NCBI GenBank assembly: GCA_029204225.1 | Contig: CM055103.1 | Span: forward strand, 45,109,970-45,173,969 | Reading direction: 5' to 3' | DNA from: Diphasiastrum complanatum | Lineage: Eukaryota; Streptophyta; Lycopodiopsida; Lycopodiales; Lycopodiaceae | Length of the DNA stretch: 64,000 bases | In this document: positions 35,291 through 45,640 of the stretch, piece by piece | How positions within the stretch are numbered: the stretch's first letter is position 1 | How the letters are laid out: every line of letters starts with the position of its first letter | The notes under the pieces: generated by a model | What the model saw: the letters and a program-made list of their open reading frames with translations, nothing else | Told to the model about the DNA's origin: nothing | Databases searched by the model: none | Position numbers and translations under genes: made by a program

Positions 35291-35559
35291 TTCCACAGCT
35301 ACACAGACACTTATCAATGTTAAACCTTTTCGATTGGTGCTGCCAAACAATTGTGTTGAAGTCTCCCATATGCATCCCTGTCGAGCTCGTCACTTTGGTC
35401 ATGACCAAAGTACAGTTCCATTTTCGACTGAGGCTTCACGCTCCTTACCTAGCCGGACTCCACGACTCTCGTCTGAATCGGACTACTACACACCAACTCT
35501 CCACCGAGTCACGACTTAAAAAAAACTTGCCAAGTCCTGAGTTCAACCTCAATCAGAGC
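35283..35559 (+). other. Leader start of a plus-strand gypsy, joined to minus pol
   Basis: tggcaccatttcc at 35283 resembles the gypsy primer site (TGGCACCATTG in element I), and from it plus-sense leader DNA runs to the minisatellite. No LTR precedes it. The frame 35260-35619 shows no known motif. Confidence 0.35.
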
Positions 35560-36175
35560 ACATCACTAAAATCTCAACCGGTGCCTTTCACTTACATCTC
35601 GATCGGAGGCACCCTGTAAGATCTCAACCGGAGGCACCTTGTAAGATCTCAACCAAAGACACCTTGTAAAATCTCAATTGGAGGCTTTCTGTTAAATCTC
35701 GACCGAAGTTTCCTATCCAATCTGAACCGGCGGCTTTCTGTCAAATCTTGACCGGAGCCTTCCGTCCTAATATCGACCAAAGCCTTTTGTTAAATCTCGA
35801 CTGAAGCTTCCTATCAAATCTCAACCAACGTGTTTAGTCAGATCTCGACCAAAACCATTCTCTCAGATCTCGACCGAAGCATCCTGTCAAATCTTAACCA
35901 AATTCTGATCTCGACTGATGCCATTCTATCAGATCTCGACCGAAGGCATTCTATAGAATCTCAACCAAAGGCTTCCTGTCAGATCTTGACCGAAGCCCTT
36001 TGTCAAATCTCGACAACAGGCTTTCTCTCAGATCTCAACTGAAGCTTTCTATCAGATCTCGACCGAAGCCCTCTATTAAATCTCGACCAGAGCCATTCAC
36101 TCAGATCTCGACCAGACCTTTCTATCAATTCTCACCTGAGGATTTCCTATCAACTCTCAACCAAGAGTTTTGCCT
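35560..36175 (+). repeat. Minisatellite, atctcgaccgaagc type
   Basis: About 24 imperfect units of about 25 bases, the same family as 34380-34650 but in reverse orientation, so two opposed arrays lie 0.9 kb apart. It precedes a gag-like ATG at 36425. Confidence 0.85.
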
Positions 36176-36424
36176 TCCAACCTAAACCAAGTCAACTTCA
36201 AAATAAAGTCTACTTTTTTATTTGACTAGGTCTCAGTATTTGCCAAATACCACAATTCTTTCCAAATTTATTGCAAAAACCTAACACCAAAAAACAAAAC
36301 AACTATGAAATTTGGACACCACCACATTATTCATCTCTGACTAATATATATATATAAAAAAAGTCAAGTTACCAAAGAGTCCAAGAGGCCTACTTGACCA
36401 ATCCTAAGGTACTCTAGAGTTGTT
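36176..36424 (+). other. Leader between minisatellite and gag-like ORF
   Basis: AT-rich, with a short (TA)n at 36343-36356. No coding signal. Confidence 0.35.
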
Positions 36425-36990
36425 ATGGATCGTCCTTACAATCCGAATTCCACAGAGGACTATCTACCGGAGATGGTTTCTCCATCTACTGAACAGGCTC
36501 GATTCAATAGATATTCTAGAATGAAATCCCAAGTCCAAGAGCCATCAACCAACCCATTTGACAGATGGGAACCAATGCATTTTGAATCTCCATACGATCA
36601 ACCGCATTTTCATGCTGTAGAATTTTCACATGCACGAGCTCACTTAAACGATGCTTTTGCAAATAATCTTCTACGTTCTGATGAACTCCCAAGTTAGATT
36701 TACCTAAGTACGGCACCAAATGTTCATAGATTTTCGTCAAATCTATGAACACGGTTTAATTTCTTTGTTTTACTTCTTCGTTCTTTCCGATGTTTACAGT
36801 TATTTACTGGTAAATCTTTTTGTTTAGAACAATTTCCAGGCAAAAGTATTTTCAGATCACAATGTGTATTCCCAGCTTGTCAGTGGGGATGAAACGGTTG
36901 CGAACACTCAGCTACATGCACTTACAAGCCATGCAACCAACTCCTAGCTCAAGCATATATCAACGTTCTGGACAAAGAGTAAATCTATAA
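36425..36990 (+). pseudogene. Gypsy gag remnant, N-terminus
   Basis: The ATG at 36425 opens 90 residues (MDRPYNPNSTEDYLPEM...), rich in Pro, Ser and Phe, ending at TAG. In the +1 frame LPKYGTK follows, which may correspond to the LPKFDG motif of other gags here. Beyond it the frames decay, and the element is cut by the B LTR near 37047. Placement after a minisatellite leader parallels gag of element F at 23213. A capsid family cannot be confirmed. Confidence 0.45.
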
Positions 36991-37046
36991 TCTATCTACC
37001 AAACTATCTTAGGAAATCAGATAATAATGCAATAACAAAATTAAGC

Positions 37047-38017
37047 TCTCAACAAGAAACAAGAAACTGGAAAACTAACTTTCTAGCAGCATTCTAGCAA
37101 CCCAAGAATCAAGAAACACCCATTTCTTGATGCTTGGAATACCCAAGAATAGGATTGTTGATAGAAATGCAAAATCAAATCCACAATCTCAGCCTATATA
37201 GTTTACCTACATGCTGAGACTACAAAATGAAGAAACAAGAAATTTAATCCACATCTATTGTGAATTGTGCTTTGCATTCCTTTTTGGATTGCAATCCTAA
37301 GTGCTTTTGCAAGGTTTTTCTTGGATCTTAGTGTTAGATTGTACAGTTAGTCAGTTGTTGTATTCAGCTGTGTTCGGGATGTGACTCGCTATGGACATAT
37401 CGGTCGGCCACTGATCCTATAGCCGACTACTTGGGCTAGCCAAAGCAAGAAAGTAAGCAAGAAATCTAATTAATCCACAATCACATAAAGAAATCAGAAC
37501 ATGCTCATAGGAATCTCACTCAAGAAGATAGCCATGAACAAGGAGCTTATCAATTGCCAAGAACTCGTGAAAGATGTTCTTTATTCAATCAAGAGAATTG
37601 ACAGTACAATCAAAAGCTCCCTTACAAGAGAGGGGGGTCCTTAAATAAGCAAGAGGGCTGCCCATGTGGAGCCCAAGTGGCAATTCCACTAATTTAGAAA
37701 TTACATGTGGAAATAGCCCTTCCACTAAAGGTCACCATCAAAGGTTGGCTCACTCTAAATTATTTAAGGGGGTCTACACTCATTTACATTGCCTAGGAAA
37801 CATTACTAGCTCCTACATGGTCATTCCTTCTCTGGGATACACCATGTAGGCTCACATAGAAAATAACTGTCATCCTAGCTAGTAATCCTCGGCTCTCATG
37901 CTCGGCTCTCAGCTTCTTCTACTCTCCTCCTTCTAAGACCTCCTTGATCATGGGTGAGAGATACTCTGTGTCTTCAACTTGGCTCGGCATATGGGGATTC
38001 TCTGAAATCTGCTAACA
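37047..38017 (-). repeat. Family B LTR, long copy
   Basis: Minus strand TGTTAGCAGATTTCAGAG at 38017; left end approximate at 37047. It follows 18322-19113 but carries about 190 extra bases near 37250-37440. No primer site or polypurine tract flanks it. It interrupts the LTR of copia E2. Confidence 0.75.
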
Positions 38018-38078
38018 TAATCTCTCTTGTGGATCTTCTAAGATCCATTTTTGGTTCTCAAAGTACCGTACTTTCACA
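38018..38078 (+). repeat. 3' stub of the 5' LTR of copia E2
   Basis: 'ctctcttgtggatcttctaagatccatttttgg' and 'gtactttcaca' match the reverse complement of 49297-49360 and 399-440. The rest of the LTR is missing beyond the B LTR. Confidence 0.75.
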
Positions 38079-38091
38079 TGGCATCAAAGCC
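38079..38091 (+). promoter_or_regulatory. Primer-binding site of copia E2
   Basis: TGGCATCAAAGCC, two transitions away from TGGTATCAGAGCC, next to the LTR end. Confidence 0.75.
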
Positions 38092-38880
38092 AAGTATAGA
38101 GGCTTTGATCTTAGATCCATTCAAATCCATTTTTAGTAGTTTTGTGTGCTAAAAACTAGTCTTGTGAGGGCAAGTTTGGTGCTAAGTCTTGGTGGTAGGA
38201 ATTGATCCCAAATTTCTTTAGGATCAAATTCCATAATGTTCCCATGTGTGGGCACTTCTGAACCAGCATTAACTGCACTACATTCATATGGTCACTGTAA
38301 ATTCAATTTGTGAGTTATTTGTATAATTTTTGGTGGAAATCCTAGGATAATCTACCAAGAAATTTTGTGTCATGAGATCTAACTATCTAGGCTAAAATCA
38401 GGTCCTATAAACTTGTTTTACAGGTGTTGAGAGTACATAAAAAAGTGTGATGGATATTTAGTAATGTTATTGTCAAAAAATAGCCAAAATTGGCAAGATT
38501 CGATTGTAAGTAGATTTCAGATCATCAAATCTTCATTCTAACTTTGTGATGGAGTGCTAGAACTGAGATTATAGGTCCATTTGTTGGATTATAAATCTAA
38601 TTTGAGTGAAACACTACAAGAAAGAGACCTTAGTGAGTTTCTAGAGACAATCAAATCCATTTCTTGGCAAGATTTGTTTGAAAGTAGTTTTCACTTCATC
38701 TTATCTTCATTCCAAGTTTGTAAGGGAGTGATAAAACTGTGATTATAAGTCCATTTGTTGGACTAGAAATCAAATTTGAGTGAAACACTGCAAGTGTGAG
38801 ACCTTTGTGAGTTTCAAGTCAATCAAATCTATTTCTTGTTTGTAGAAGTCACTAGTAAGATGGGATCTGCTGGAGCAAGT
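38092..38880 (+). other. Leader of copia E2 with a 174-bp tandem duplication
   Basis: It matches the E1 leader in its first part. Units 38491-38664 and 38665-38838 repeat 'tggcaagatt', 'ttcatt..aa.tttgt.a.ggagtg', 'tccatttgttgga' and 'gagtgaaacact.caag'. No gag follows. Confidence 0.7.
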
Positions 38881-39023
38881 CTCTAAATAGGGAGTTGGCT
38901 TCCATTGGAGAGAAGAGTCATGGTGGAGAGCTTGTACAAATTGTCCTTCATGGTCGAATTTTTCCGATCGATCGCCACCTAGATCGGCCTCCATTGCCCA
39001 TCAACGATGGGCACTCTTTACTA

Positions 39024-39024
<1 letters not shown>

Positions 39025-39122
<98 letters not shown>

Positions 39123-39131
39123 TGTATGTAT
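39025..39131. repeat. (TA)n followed by (TATG)n microsatellite
   Basis: TA from 39025 to about 39095, TATG to about 39131. Preceded by 'tcaacgatgggcactctttactag', a sequence that also precedes the TA array at 41397. Confidence 0.95.
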
Positions 39132-39362
39132 TTATATATATATTTAAACTTACATACACATTTTTTGAACTTAAAAACTTGGGAAGGAGGATGCATGTCT
39201 AGGAAAAAGCATGCATGGCCCCCTCCCCATGCATGCATCTAAGTGAAAGAGGTTTTGGACACATGCATGTGTATGGGGTTGGGGTGAGAGGATGTATGTA
39301 TGTGTGAGAGTAGGATCTATGCCCTCTTTCCAATACATTTTTGTAGGCAGGCCCATCCCCAC

Positions 39363-41195
39363 AAATTCAAATTTCTTGTTCGCTCTCTCTCATGATCATG
39401 GTGCACCCGATAGAGTATCTTTCTCTCTCTTCAATTGCTCTCGCCCCCATTCTTAGTCGGTCTTCTCAAGTGAGAAGAAAGAGAGCTACAAACCAACTAA
39501 GAAGATGATATGAAGCTAAAAAGGTTTTGGAATGTGTAGGTTAATGATTGTGTGCTGGCTGCATGAAGATAACCTACAAGAAAGATGCCGTTGAATGCGC
39601 CCTTCCGGATTGATCATACAAGACCGTTGGTTGTCTGGCTCTATGAATGGATGAAGTGCGATGTCACAAAAGATGCCATTCTATTCTTGGCTGGAAACTA
39701 ATTCAAGTCTGACCTAAATCTACTAATTGTTGGCTATATTCATCGTACAAAGATGTGCTTCAGGAATAGAGAACTATTATAAAAATTTCTTCGTAATTCA
39801 TAAACGTATTCTTAATGAGAGGATGTTGATTTTTGTCTTCAAACAAAAAAGCGAAGTTGATCACAAACGCTTTGTGCATGATAGCTGAAGTTGAATTTTG
39901 TTTATGGTAATGTTTTTGTCCCTTTATTGCAAATGGATCAAATTGTAGCTAACTTTTATTCACAAAGCTCAAACAAAATCATGTAATCCCTTTTACATCT
40001 ATTGCCACTTTTGGTTTTAATAAGCTTTTGTGACAATCAAATTAGGGTGCATATACATTGTTGTTAGTCACTGATAATATTTCTACATTGTCCCAAAACA
40101 AACTTGAAAATCACTTCAGAACTCTAACTCATCAGCTAGGATGATTTTGTGTTCTAATCTTTTTATTTGGGAGTGATATGATTACACTAGTTTATAGAGG
40201 AAAACTGAATTGCCACAAACTTTCTTTAGGTTTGTGCTTGCAAATAAACTATTGACATGAAGACATTCTTATTTACATTAGATGTTGATTTACAACTTGC
40301 TCAAACAAGCTTAATTTGCTCACATGTTGGAGGTTTTTTTATCAGTCACTATGCTTTTCCAAATGTAAGAAATCATCATATATCATGAAGTGAGTCTAAT
40401 CAACATACGCTTTGAGCTTTGGCACTGGATAGATTGAACTACACACTAATCAGAAATAAGAGAGTTGTTTTATAAGTTTCAAGTGTAAACTTTATCATTC
40501 AAAAAAATGTATTGACATAGAGTTTTTTGTGTTTATCATAAAGGTAAACAACTATGAAGTTTAATGTTTAGGCCTATTTATATTTAGAAGTTTCTTTTGG
40601 TACATTTCAATCAAAAGCATATTTTGATGTATAATTTATTTGCTGTAGGAATTGATTTACAATTTGTTCAAAAAAATTCCATTTCACAAGATATTGGAGG
40701 TTGCATTATCAACTGTAGGATCAACCTACTCAAAAACTATCTACTATTACAATGCTCACCTGATTTTCATCTATCAAATCTATCTTGCACAACTTTCAAT
40801 CAGAGAAATGACAATTTCCTTCAACAACTTTCTCACACACCACATGGTAGTAACTATTTGGTGTATAGTATGATAGTAGCCTGAATCACCACCCAGATAT
40901 AATAACCAATCTTGAAAGCTATATGTACTTATACATAAACCAGAAAAAAAAAGATAAAAATTTTGAGCAGCATCGAAAAAATCCAGTATCAAATTTTTTT
41001 GACCCAAAGATATTGTCCGTCCGCCTTCAATCATCAATCGCATGCTTTGAGCATCATCCACACATCTCGACCACAAGTTGCCACCTAGATCATCGGCCAT
41101 CCATCGCATGAGAGAAGTGTCATGGCAAGCATAAACCAAGGAGTTTGGCTATTTGATTCACGGACAGACATAGTATCTTTGTGAAAAGATAATGG
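39363..41195. other. Non-coding interior of the CACTA-like block
   Basis: AT-rich. No transposase, LTR boundary or conserved frame recognised; the frames at 40597-41139 look spurious. Confidence 0.3.
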
Positions 41196-41213
41196 CACAC
41201 ACACACAACACAC

Positions 41214-41249
<36 letters not shown>
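41196..41249. repeat. (CA)n microsatellite
   Basis: CA dinucleotides with a few interruptions. Confidence 0.9.
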
Positions 41250-41250
<1 letters not shown>

Positions 41251-41395
41251 CTCATGCACATACACACACCACAAAAGTCATCAGGGCACACATAAACATG
41301 CATGCACGCACGCGCACGTGCACGTCTACCATTGACTCATGTCTGCCATCAACGCACGTTTGCCATTGCTCGTCAACGATGGGCACTCACAACTA

Positions 41396-41396
<1 letters not shown>

Positions 41397-41471
<75 letters not shown>
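41397..41471. repeat. (TA)n microsatellite
   Basis: Pure TA, preceded by 'tcaacgatgggcactcacaactag'. Confidence 0.95.
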
Positions 41472-41473
<2 letters not shown>

Positions 41474-42040
41474 TATTCTATAATATTAATCCATCCATGC
41501 TCATTAAGATCTTATTAATAAGACCCAAATATTAAATTACACCTATCAAAGTGTTAAATTATATTGAATATCGTTCAAGTCATCGATAAAATTAATGACT
41601 ATTTAGGCCTACATCTCGATAGATTGGTTACACATTATAACATGCGTTGACTAATTTTTTGATGCACACATATGTATGTAAATAAGAGAATATAATATAT
41701 AGATCATTGTATGTACTTTTATCCACCAATCTATCCATAATCTTGTTATATATAAAATTTGAAAAAATTCATTATCGACATAAAGGACGGTTTTTAGAAA
41801 GTCATCATATAAACTAGATAAAAATGACGGTTTTTTTCTGGACGTCTTTTCACCAACATATGCGACTATTTTTTAAGGTCATCATTCATGTTAATATACA
41901 TAGCACAAAGTATTTTCACTTTAATATTCTCAATTTTGGCACGAATCATGGCATAGAACTTGGAATTGTTTATGGTCGTCATTTAAGACTAATTAAATGA
42001 TGGCCTTCAAAAAAGCTGTCATTTTAGATCGTCATTTAAA

Positions 42041-42058
42041 CCTCTTTTTCTTGTAGTG
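42041..42058 (-). repeat. CACTA terminal inverted repeat
   Basis: Minus strand CACTACAAGAAAAAGAGG. Outside it, ATG could be the 3-bp target duplication; the partner end is unknown. Confidence 0.75.
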
Positions 42059-42307
42059 ATGTATATATATATATATATATTCATAGCTAGCTATATCTAT
42101 ATATACATTGGTTGTCACTGGCTTTGTCCATATATGACCATCATACCTATGTTCCATTGCGTTCATTCCTATGCTAACTGCAAATGTAGGTGGAAATTCG
42201 AAGATCAAATCACTGTCATAGTGCCTTGGAAGTTCGCATGTTTGTTGATGTGTCATGATTTTACTTATGATTTTAAGGATGTTGTTCCCTTGTCTAGAGA
42301 GGATGTG

Positions 42308-42763
42308 TTATATGATACTGTGACCATATTGTTCTCCGTTGGTGGAAATGCATGTTGTGTTTGCATTGGGAGAATCATTGATTTTAATCGGTGCGTTGTA
42401 AGTTTTTCCTATTGTGGCCTGTGTGATTTCCACCAAGTCATCGTCTCCCTCTATTTCCAGGTATTCATTGGAATCCAAACTGGTGACAGTCGTTGACATC
42501 AGCCTTGAAGATGCTAGATATTTCAATGAGAGTGTCTCCTGCAATATACAAAGTTCCACACCCTCTATATCCTTTTGAAAAACCAAGTCAATCATAGTTA
42601 GCGCTTCTGAATCATAACCAATCATAGCACTCGATTTTGTTAGTGAACGATAATCACTTGGGACCTTTTTGAAAAACATTTGACTGATGATTATTTTTCC
42701 ATCAATGAAGAAAACCACAATGCTTGACAACCCTTCCACATCAAACATTACCACCGCTTCCAT
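42308..42763 (-). CDS. Unclassified 151-residue ORF
   Basis: Opens with ATG at 42763 (MEAVVMFDVEGLSSIVVFF) and stays open for 456 bases to a stop at 42308. The composition (acidic patch LEIEGDDDLVEI, hydrophobic VVFFIDGKIII) looks more like a folded protein than random DNA. A plus-strand frame also crosses the area. It lies between the CACTA end and the 116-bp repeat split by copia K. It could be a captured exon, a transposon accessory gene, or chance. No function is assigned. Confidence 0.3.
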   Translation of the reverse strand: MEAVVMFDVEGLSSIVVFFIDGKIIISQMFFKKVPSDYRSLTKSSAMIGYDSEALTMIDLVFQKDIEGVELCILQETLSLKYLASSRLMSTTVTSLDSNEYLEIEGDDDLVEITQATIGKTYNAPIKINDSPNANTTCISTNGEQYGHSII

Positions 42764-42960
42764 TGGTCAAGGTTCAAGATAGAAAACTTGGCAGCATACT
42801 AGGTCTTTATGCAAGTTGAATTCTGTGGTCAAAGCCATAGATAAAAACAAAGTCATCGTACATTAGGTTTTTTGCTCGAAGCACTTCATTATGTGAAATA
42901 TGTTTTCTTGGAAACTACATTGATAAATATATTTTCATGCCACCCAAAACATTCTTGCAG
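42764..42960. other. Unassigned flank
   Basis: Precedes the first unit of the 116-bp tandem duplication; 'tatattttcatgccaccc' near 42930 is diverged from 'tatatcttcatgtcacct' in the second unit. Confidence 0.35.
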
Positions 42961-43006
42961 GGGTGCACTCATGCATAAGATACTAATGATTTAAAACAGC
43001 TATTGT
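42961..43006. repeat. First unit of a 116-bp tandem duplication (left piece)
   Basis: 'gggtgca.tcatgcata.gatactaatgatt' occurs here and at 49232-49277. The copia K insertion splits the first copy after attgt. Confidence 0.8.
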
Positions 43007-43688
43007 TGTAAAAATTACAGCAAATAAGGATCCTAAAACACTTGAAATGATGAGGGAAACAATAGATTATGATTTCATAAGATTAGCACAAGTTGAACCA
43101 TCAAAATCCATCAAAAATCTATGCTTGAACCTCACTAAATGGCCCAAATCCTTGAAGAAGGCTTCACACGTGTGAAAGTACGGCCTCCCACAGTCTGAGT
43201 ACTGTACACCAGACCTACATTCAATCCTATAATCATTAGTAATCACAAGTACTCAAACAATTATGAACATAGAGAGCAATTGCACCATTATGAGAGAAAA
43301 AACATGAAATTGCTTGATTGATTTTGGTGAGATATCATCACCTATATATACATGATCCATCACGGTTTTGGGCAGGTATGAGTAGCCCTAAACCTATCCC
43401 TAATGCTAATTTTGTTGGATCTTTCATCCCTACCAAGTTAGGGTTGGAATCTTGGAGATCCCTCAACAATGCAAAAATTACCAAAAATAGCTCCTATTTT
43501 TTCTCCCTTGTATCTAAGCATAATTTGGACTCATTCCAAAGGTTCTAACACTTAGGTCTACTTGAGAACATCCTTATGAATGGAATCCTATGCTATTTGG
43601 CACGTGTGACAAGCCACATCATGACCATCTAACTATTTACAAGTCATATGACCAAAACTAGTCAAGCTAGAATTGTGAATTTTTAACA
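43007..43688 (-). repeat. 3' LTR of copia K
   Basis: Plus-strand ends TGTAAAAATTAC and TTTTTAACA. The minus-sense TATA-like region is at 43343-43352. Confidence 0.95.
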
Positions 43689-43700
43689 CTCCTCCTCACT
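43689..43700 (-). other. Polypurine tract of copia K
   Basis: Minus strand agtgaggaggag directly before the TG of the 3' LTR. Confidence 0.85.
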
Positions 43701-43702
43701 AT

Positions 43703-45640
43703 CTAGCTTGGTTCAATCATTGCTTTACTAATCACTCCAAGTGATGATCTGAACTTCATAAAAGGGGTCTTTTGAAGTGGTTTAGTAAGTAGATCAGCTA
43801 CACATTCATTGCTTGGAACATGCTCCAAAGCAATCTCCTTGGCTTGCACCATTTCTCTCACAAAGTGATGGCATATCTCAATGTGCTTAGATCTTGCATG
43901 GAAGATTGGGTTAGATGCAAGGTGTTGGGCTGATATATTGTCATTGTAGATGATTGGTGCCTCCTCTGAATCCATGATCTTTAGTTCCACCAATAATCTC
44001 TTGATCCAAAGTACCTCCTTTGTAGTGGTTGTCAAAGCTTTGTACTCGGCCTCGGTTGAAGATAGAGATATAGTTTCTTGCTTTTTTGAAAGCCATGAAA
44101 CCACACCTTCTCCTATGAAAGTTGAATAGGCACTTGTTGATTTCCTATCCCTCTTGTCCCCTGCAAAATCTGAATCACTAAATGCATGAAGGTTAATCAC
44201 ATCTCCTCTATATAGAATCCCAAAATCCAATGTACCCGAGATGTATCTTAGAATCCTCTTAGCCTTTTTCCAATGGATATTCAATGGCTTTTGCATGGAT
44301 TGGCTCAACCTACATACACTAAAGCTAAGATCTGGTCTACTTATAGTGATACACATTAAGGAACCTATAAGTTGCCTAAACAAAGTGATGTCCATGAAGG
44401 ATCTTTCATCATCTTCATTTGGCACTTTTACATCTTGCTCCATTGGTGTGTCAACACTTTTGCATACTTCCATCTTAAACTTCTTCAAAAGACTTTGAGC
44501 ATAGTTTACTTGACTTATAAAGATAAAATCAGACCCTCTAAGTACTTCTATGCCTAAGATGAAGTGAAGACACCCTAGATCTACCATCTTGAACTCTAAG
44601 GATAGATCTATCTTGATTTTTTCAATACCATCAACACTATTTCCACTAATGATGATGTCATCTACATAAATGAGTAATAGTACAATACCAACATCATCAA
44701 ACTTAATGTAAAGAGTGGGATCATATTCACTTTGAACAAAAGAAAGTGAAATAAGATAGCAATGTAGTCTTGAATTCCAAGATCTCGAGGCTTGCTTCAA
44801 GCCATAGATGCTTCTTTGGAGATGGCATACTTTGTTCTCCATTCCATGCTTGATGAACCCTTGTGGCTGCTCCATATAGATATCCTCTTCCAAAAAACCA
44901 TTCAAGAAAGCATTAGAGACATCCATTTGACATAGAATCCATCCAAAATGTGATGCAAGTGCAATGATTAGTCTTATTGTGACCATCTTGGCCATGGGTG
45001 CAAAAGTTTCCTCATAGTCTATCCCTCTCTCTTGAGCATAACCTTTTGCAACTAATCTTGCTTTATGTTTGTTAACACTCCCATTTGCATTAAACTTAAG
45101 ATTGAAGACCCACTTGCATCCTATTACATTCCTTTGAGGTCTCTCAACAAGCAACCAAGTTTCATTCTCAATCAAGGCATCATACTCATCCAACATAGCT
45201 TTATACCATTCTTTGGAGTTCAATGCATCTTCAACATTAGACGGTTCTTCAAAACTAGATAAAGCATAAGAAGTGGATGATATACCCTCAACTTGCTGTC
45301 CTTTGCCTTGATATGTGAGCCTTGATGGCTCCACTTTTGCCCTTGAAGATCTCCTTGGTGTGATAGGTGGGTTTGGTGCTTGCTCCTCCATGAGCTCCTC
45401 CTCAAAACCAAGATCTTGCTCCTCGGCCATCTTCTTCTTGATTGTTGGAGCACTTGAGCCTTCTTCAAGCATATGCATATGATGTTCATCAAAGATGACA
45501 TCCCTTGAAACAACAAATTTGTTCAAGGATGGGAGATAGACTTTGTAGCCCTTGCTTGAGCTTGCATATCCAAGCATGATCCCTCTTGTGGAAGATGGAT
45601 CCTCCTTGTTTCCAATGGCACATGCACATAACATATACAC
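43703..45640 (-). CDS. Copia K pol, 3' part: end of integrase, reverse transcriptase, RNase H
   Basis: 645 residues. Integrase C-terminal motif around residues 10-50 (GYASSSKGYKVYLP, VVSRDVIFDE). Reverse transcriptase 165-410 with KHKARLVAKG (191-200), catalytic Asp240 in QMDVSNAF and the YVDD centre at 325-328. RNase H 480-625 with catalytic Asp489 or 491 (FSDSDFAGD), Glu530 (STEAEYKA) and Asp567 (YNDN), ending in ADLLTKPL. All key residues are present. It copies element RNA to DNA in the virus-like particle. It overlaps the upstream frame by 118 bases; the shift near 45600 separates it from gag-integrase. The ATG at 45640 is only the first Met in frame, not a natural start. Confidence 0.95.
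   Translation of the reverse strand: MYMLCACAIGNKEDPSSTRGIMLGYASSSKGYKVYLPSLNKFVVSRDVIFDEHHMHMLEEGSSAPTIKKKMAEEQDLGFEEELMEEQAPNPPITPRRSSRAKVEPSRLTYQGKGQQVEGISSTSYALSSFEEPSNVEDALNSKEWYKAMLDEYDALIENETWLLVERPQRNVIGCKWVFNLKFNANGSVNKHKARLVAKGYAQERGIDYEETFAPMAKMVTIRLIIALASHFGWILCQMDVSNAFLNGFLEEDIYMEQPQGFIKHGMENKVCHLQRSIYGLKQASRSWNSRLHCYLISLSFVQSEYDPTLYIKFDDVGIVLLLIYVDDIIISGNSVDGIEKIKIDLSLEFKMVDLGCLHFILGIEVLRGSDFIFISQVNYAQSLLKKFKMEVCKSVDTPMEQDVKVPNEDDERSFMDITLFRQLIGSLMCITISRPDLSFSVCRLSQSMQKPLNIHWKKAKRILRYISGTLDFGILYRGDVINLHAFSDSDFAGDKRDRKSTSAYSTFIGEGVVSWLSKKQETISLSSTEAEYKALTTTTKEVLWIKRLLVELKIMDSEEAPIIYNDNISAQHLASNPIFHARSKHIEICHHFVREMVQAKEIALEHVPSNECVADLLTKPLQKTPFMKFRSSLGVISKAMIEPS

Larger units (their letters stand above)
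38900..42058 (-). mobile_element. CACTA (En/Spm)-like DNA, right end defined, left end not
   Basis: The right end carries a canonical CACTA terminus (42041-42058, minus) and about 300 bases of subterminal words such as aaatgacgg, gtcatttaa and gccgtcat (41770-42040). The interior holds microsatellites and the block 39130-39330, rich in 'atgcatgcat', which is similar to 56870-57010. No transposase frame is recognised; the left terminus was not found, so the extent is a guess. It may be non-autonomous or a composite of several insertions. Confidence 0.5.

Noticed and set aside
38609-38622. cactacaagaaag, resembling a CACTA terminus
   Set aside because: It lies in the first unit of the 174-bp tandem duplication; the second unit has cactgcaagtgtg at the same place, and no subterminal repeats are near. 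Chance resemblance.
38948-39238. Tyr/Ile-rich ORFs over (TA)n
   Set aside because: Translation of the TA and TATG microsatellite.
42056-42496. 146-residue plus-strand ORF
   Set aside because: Begins in a TA repeat and lies opposite the better-looking minus ORF; no motif recognised.
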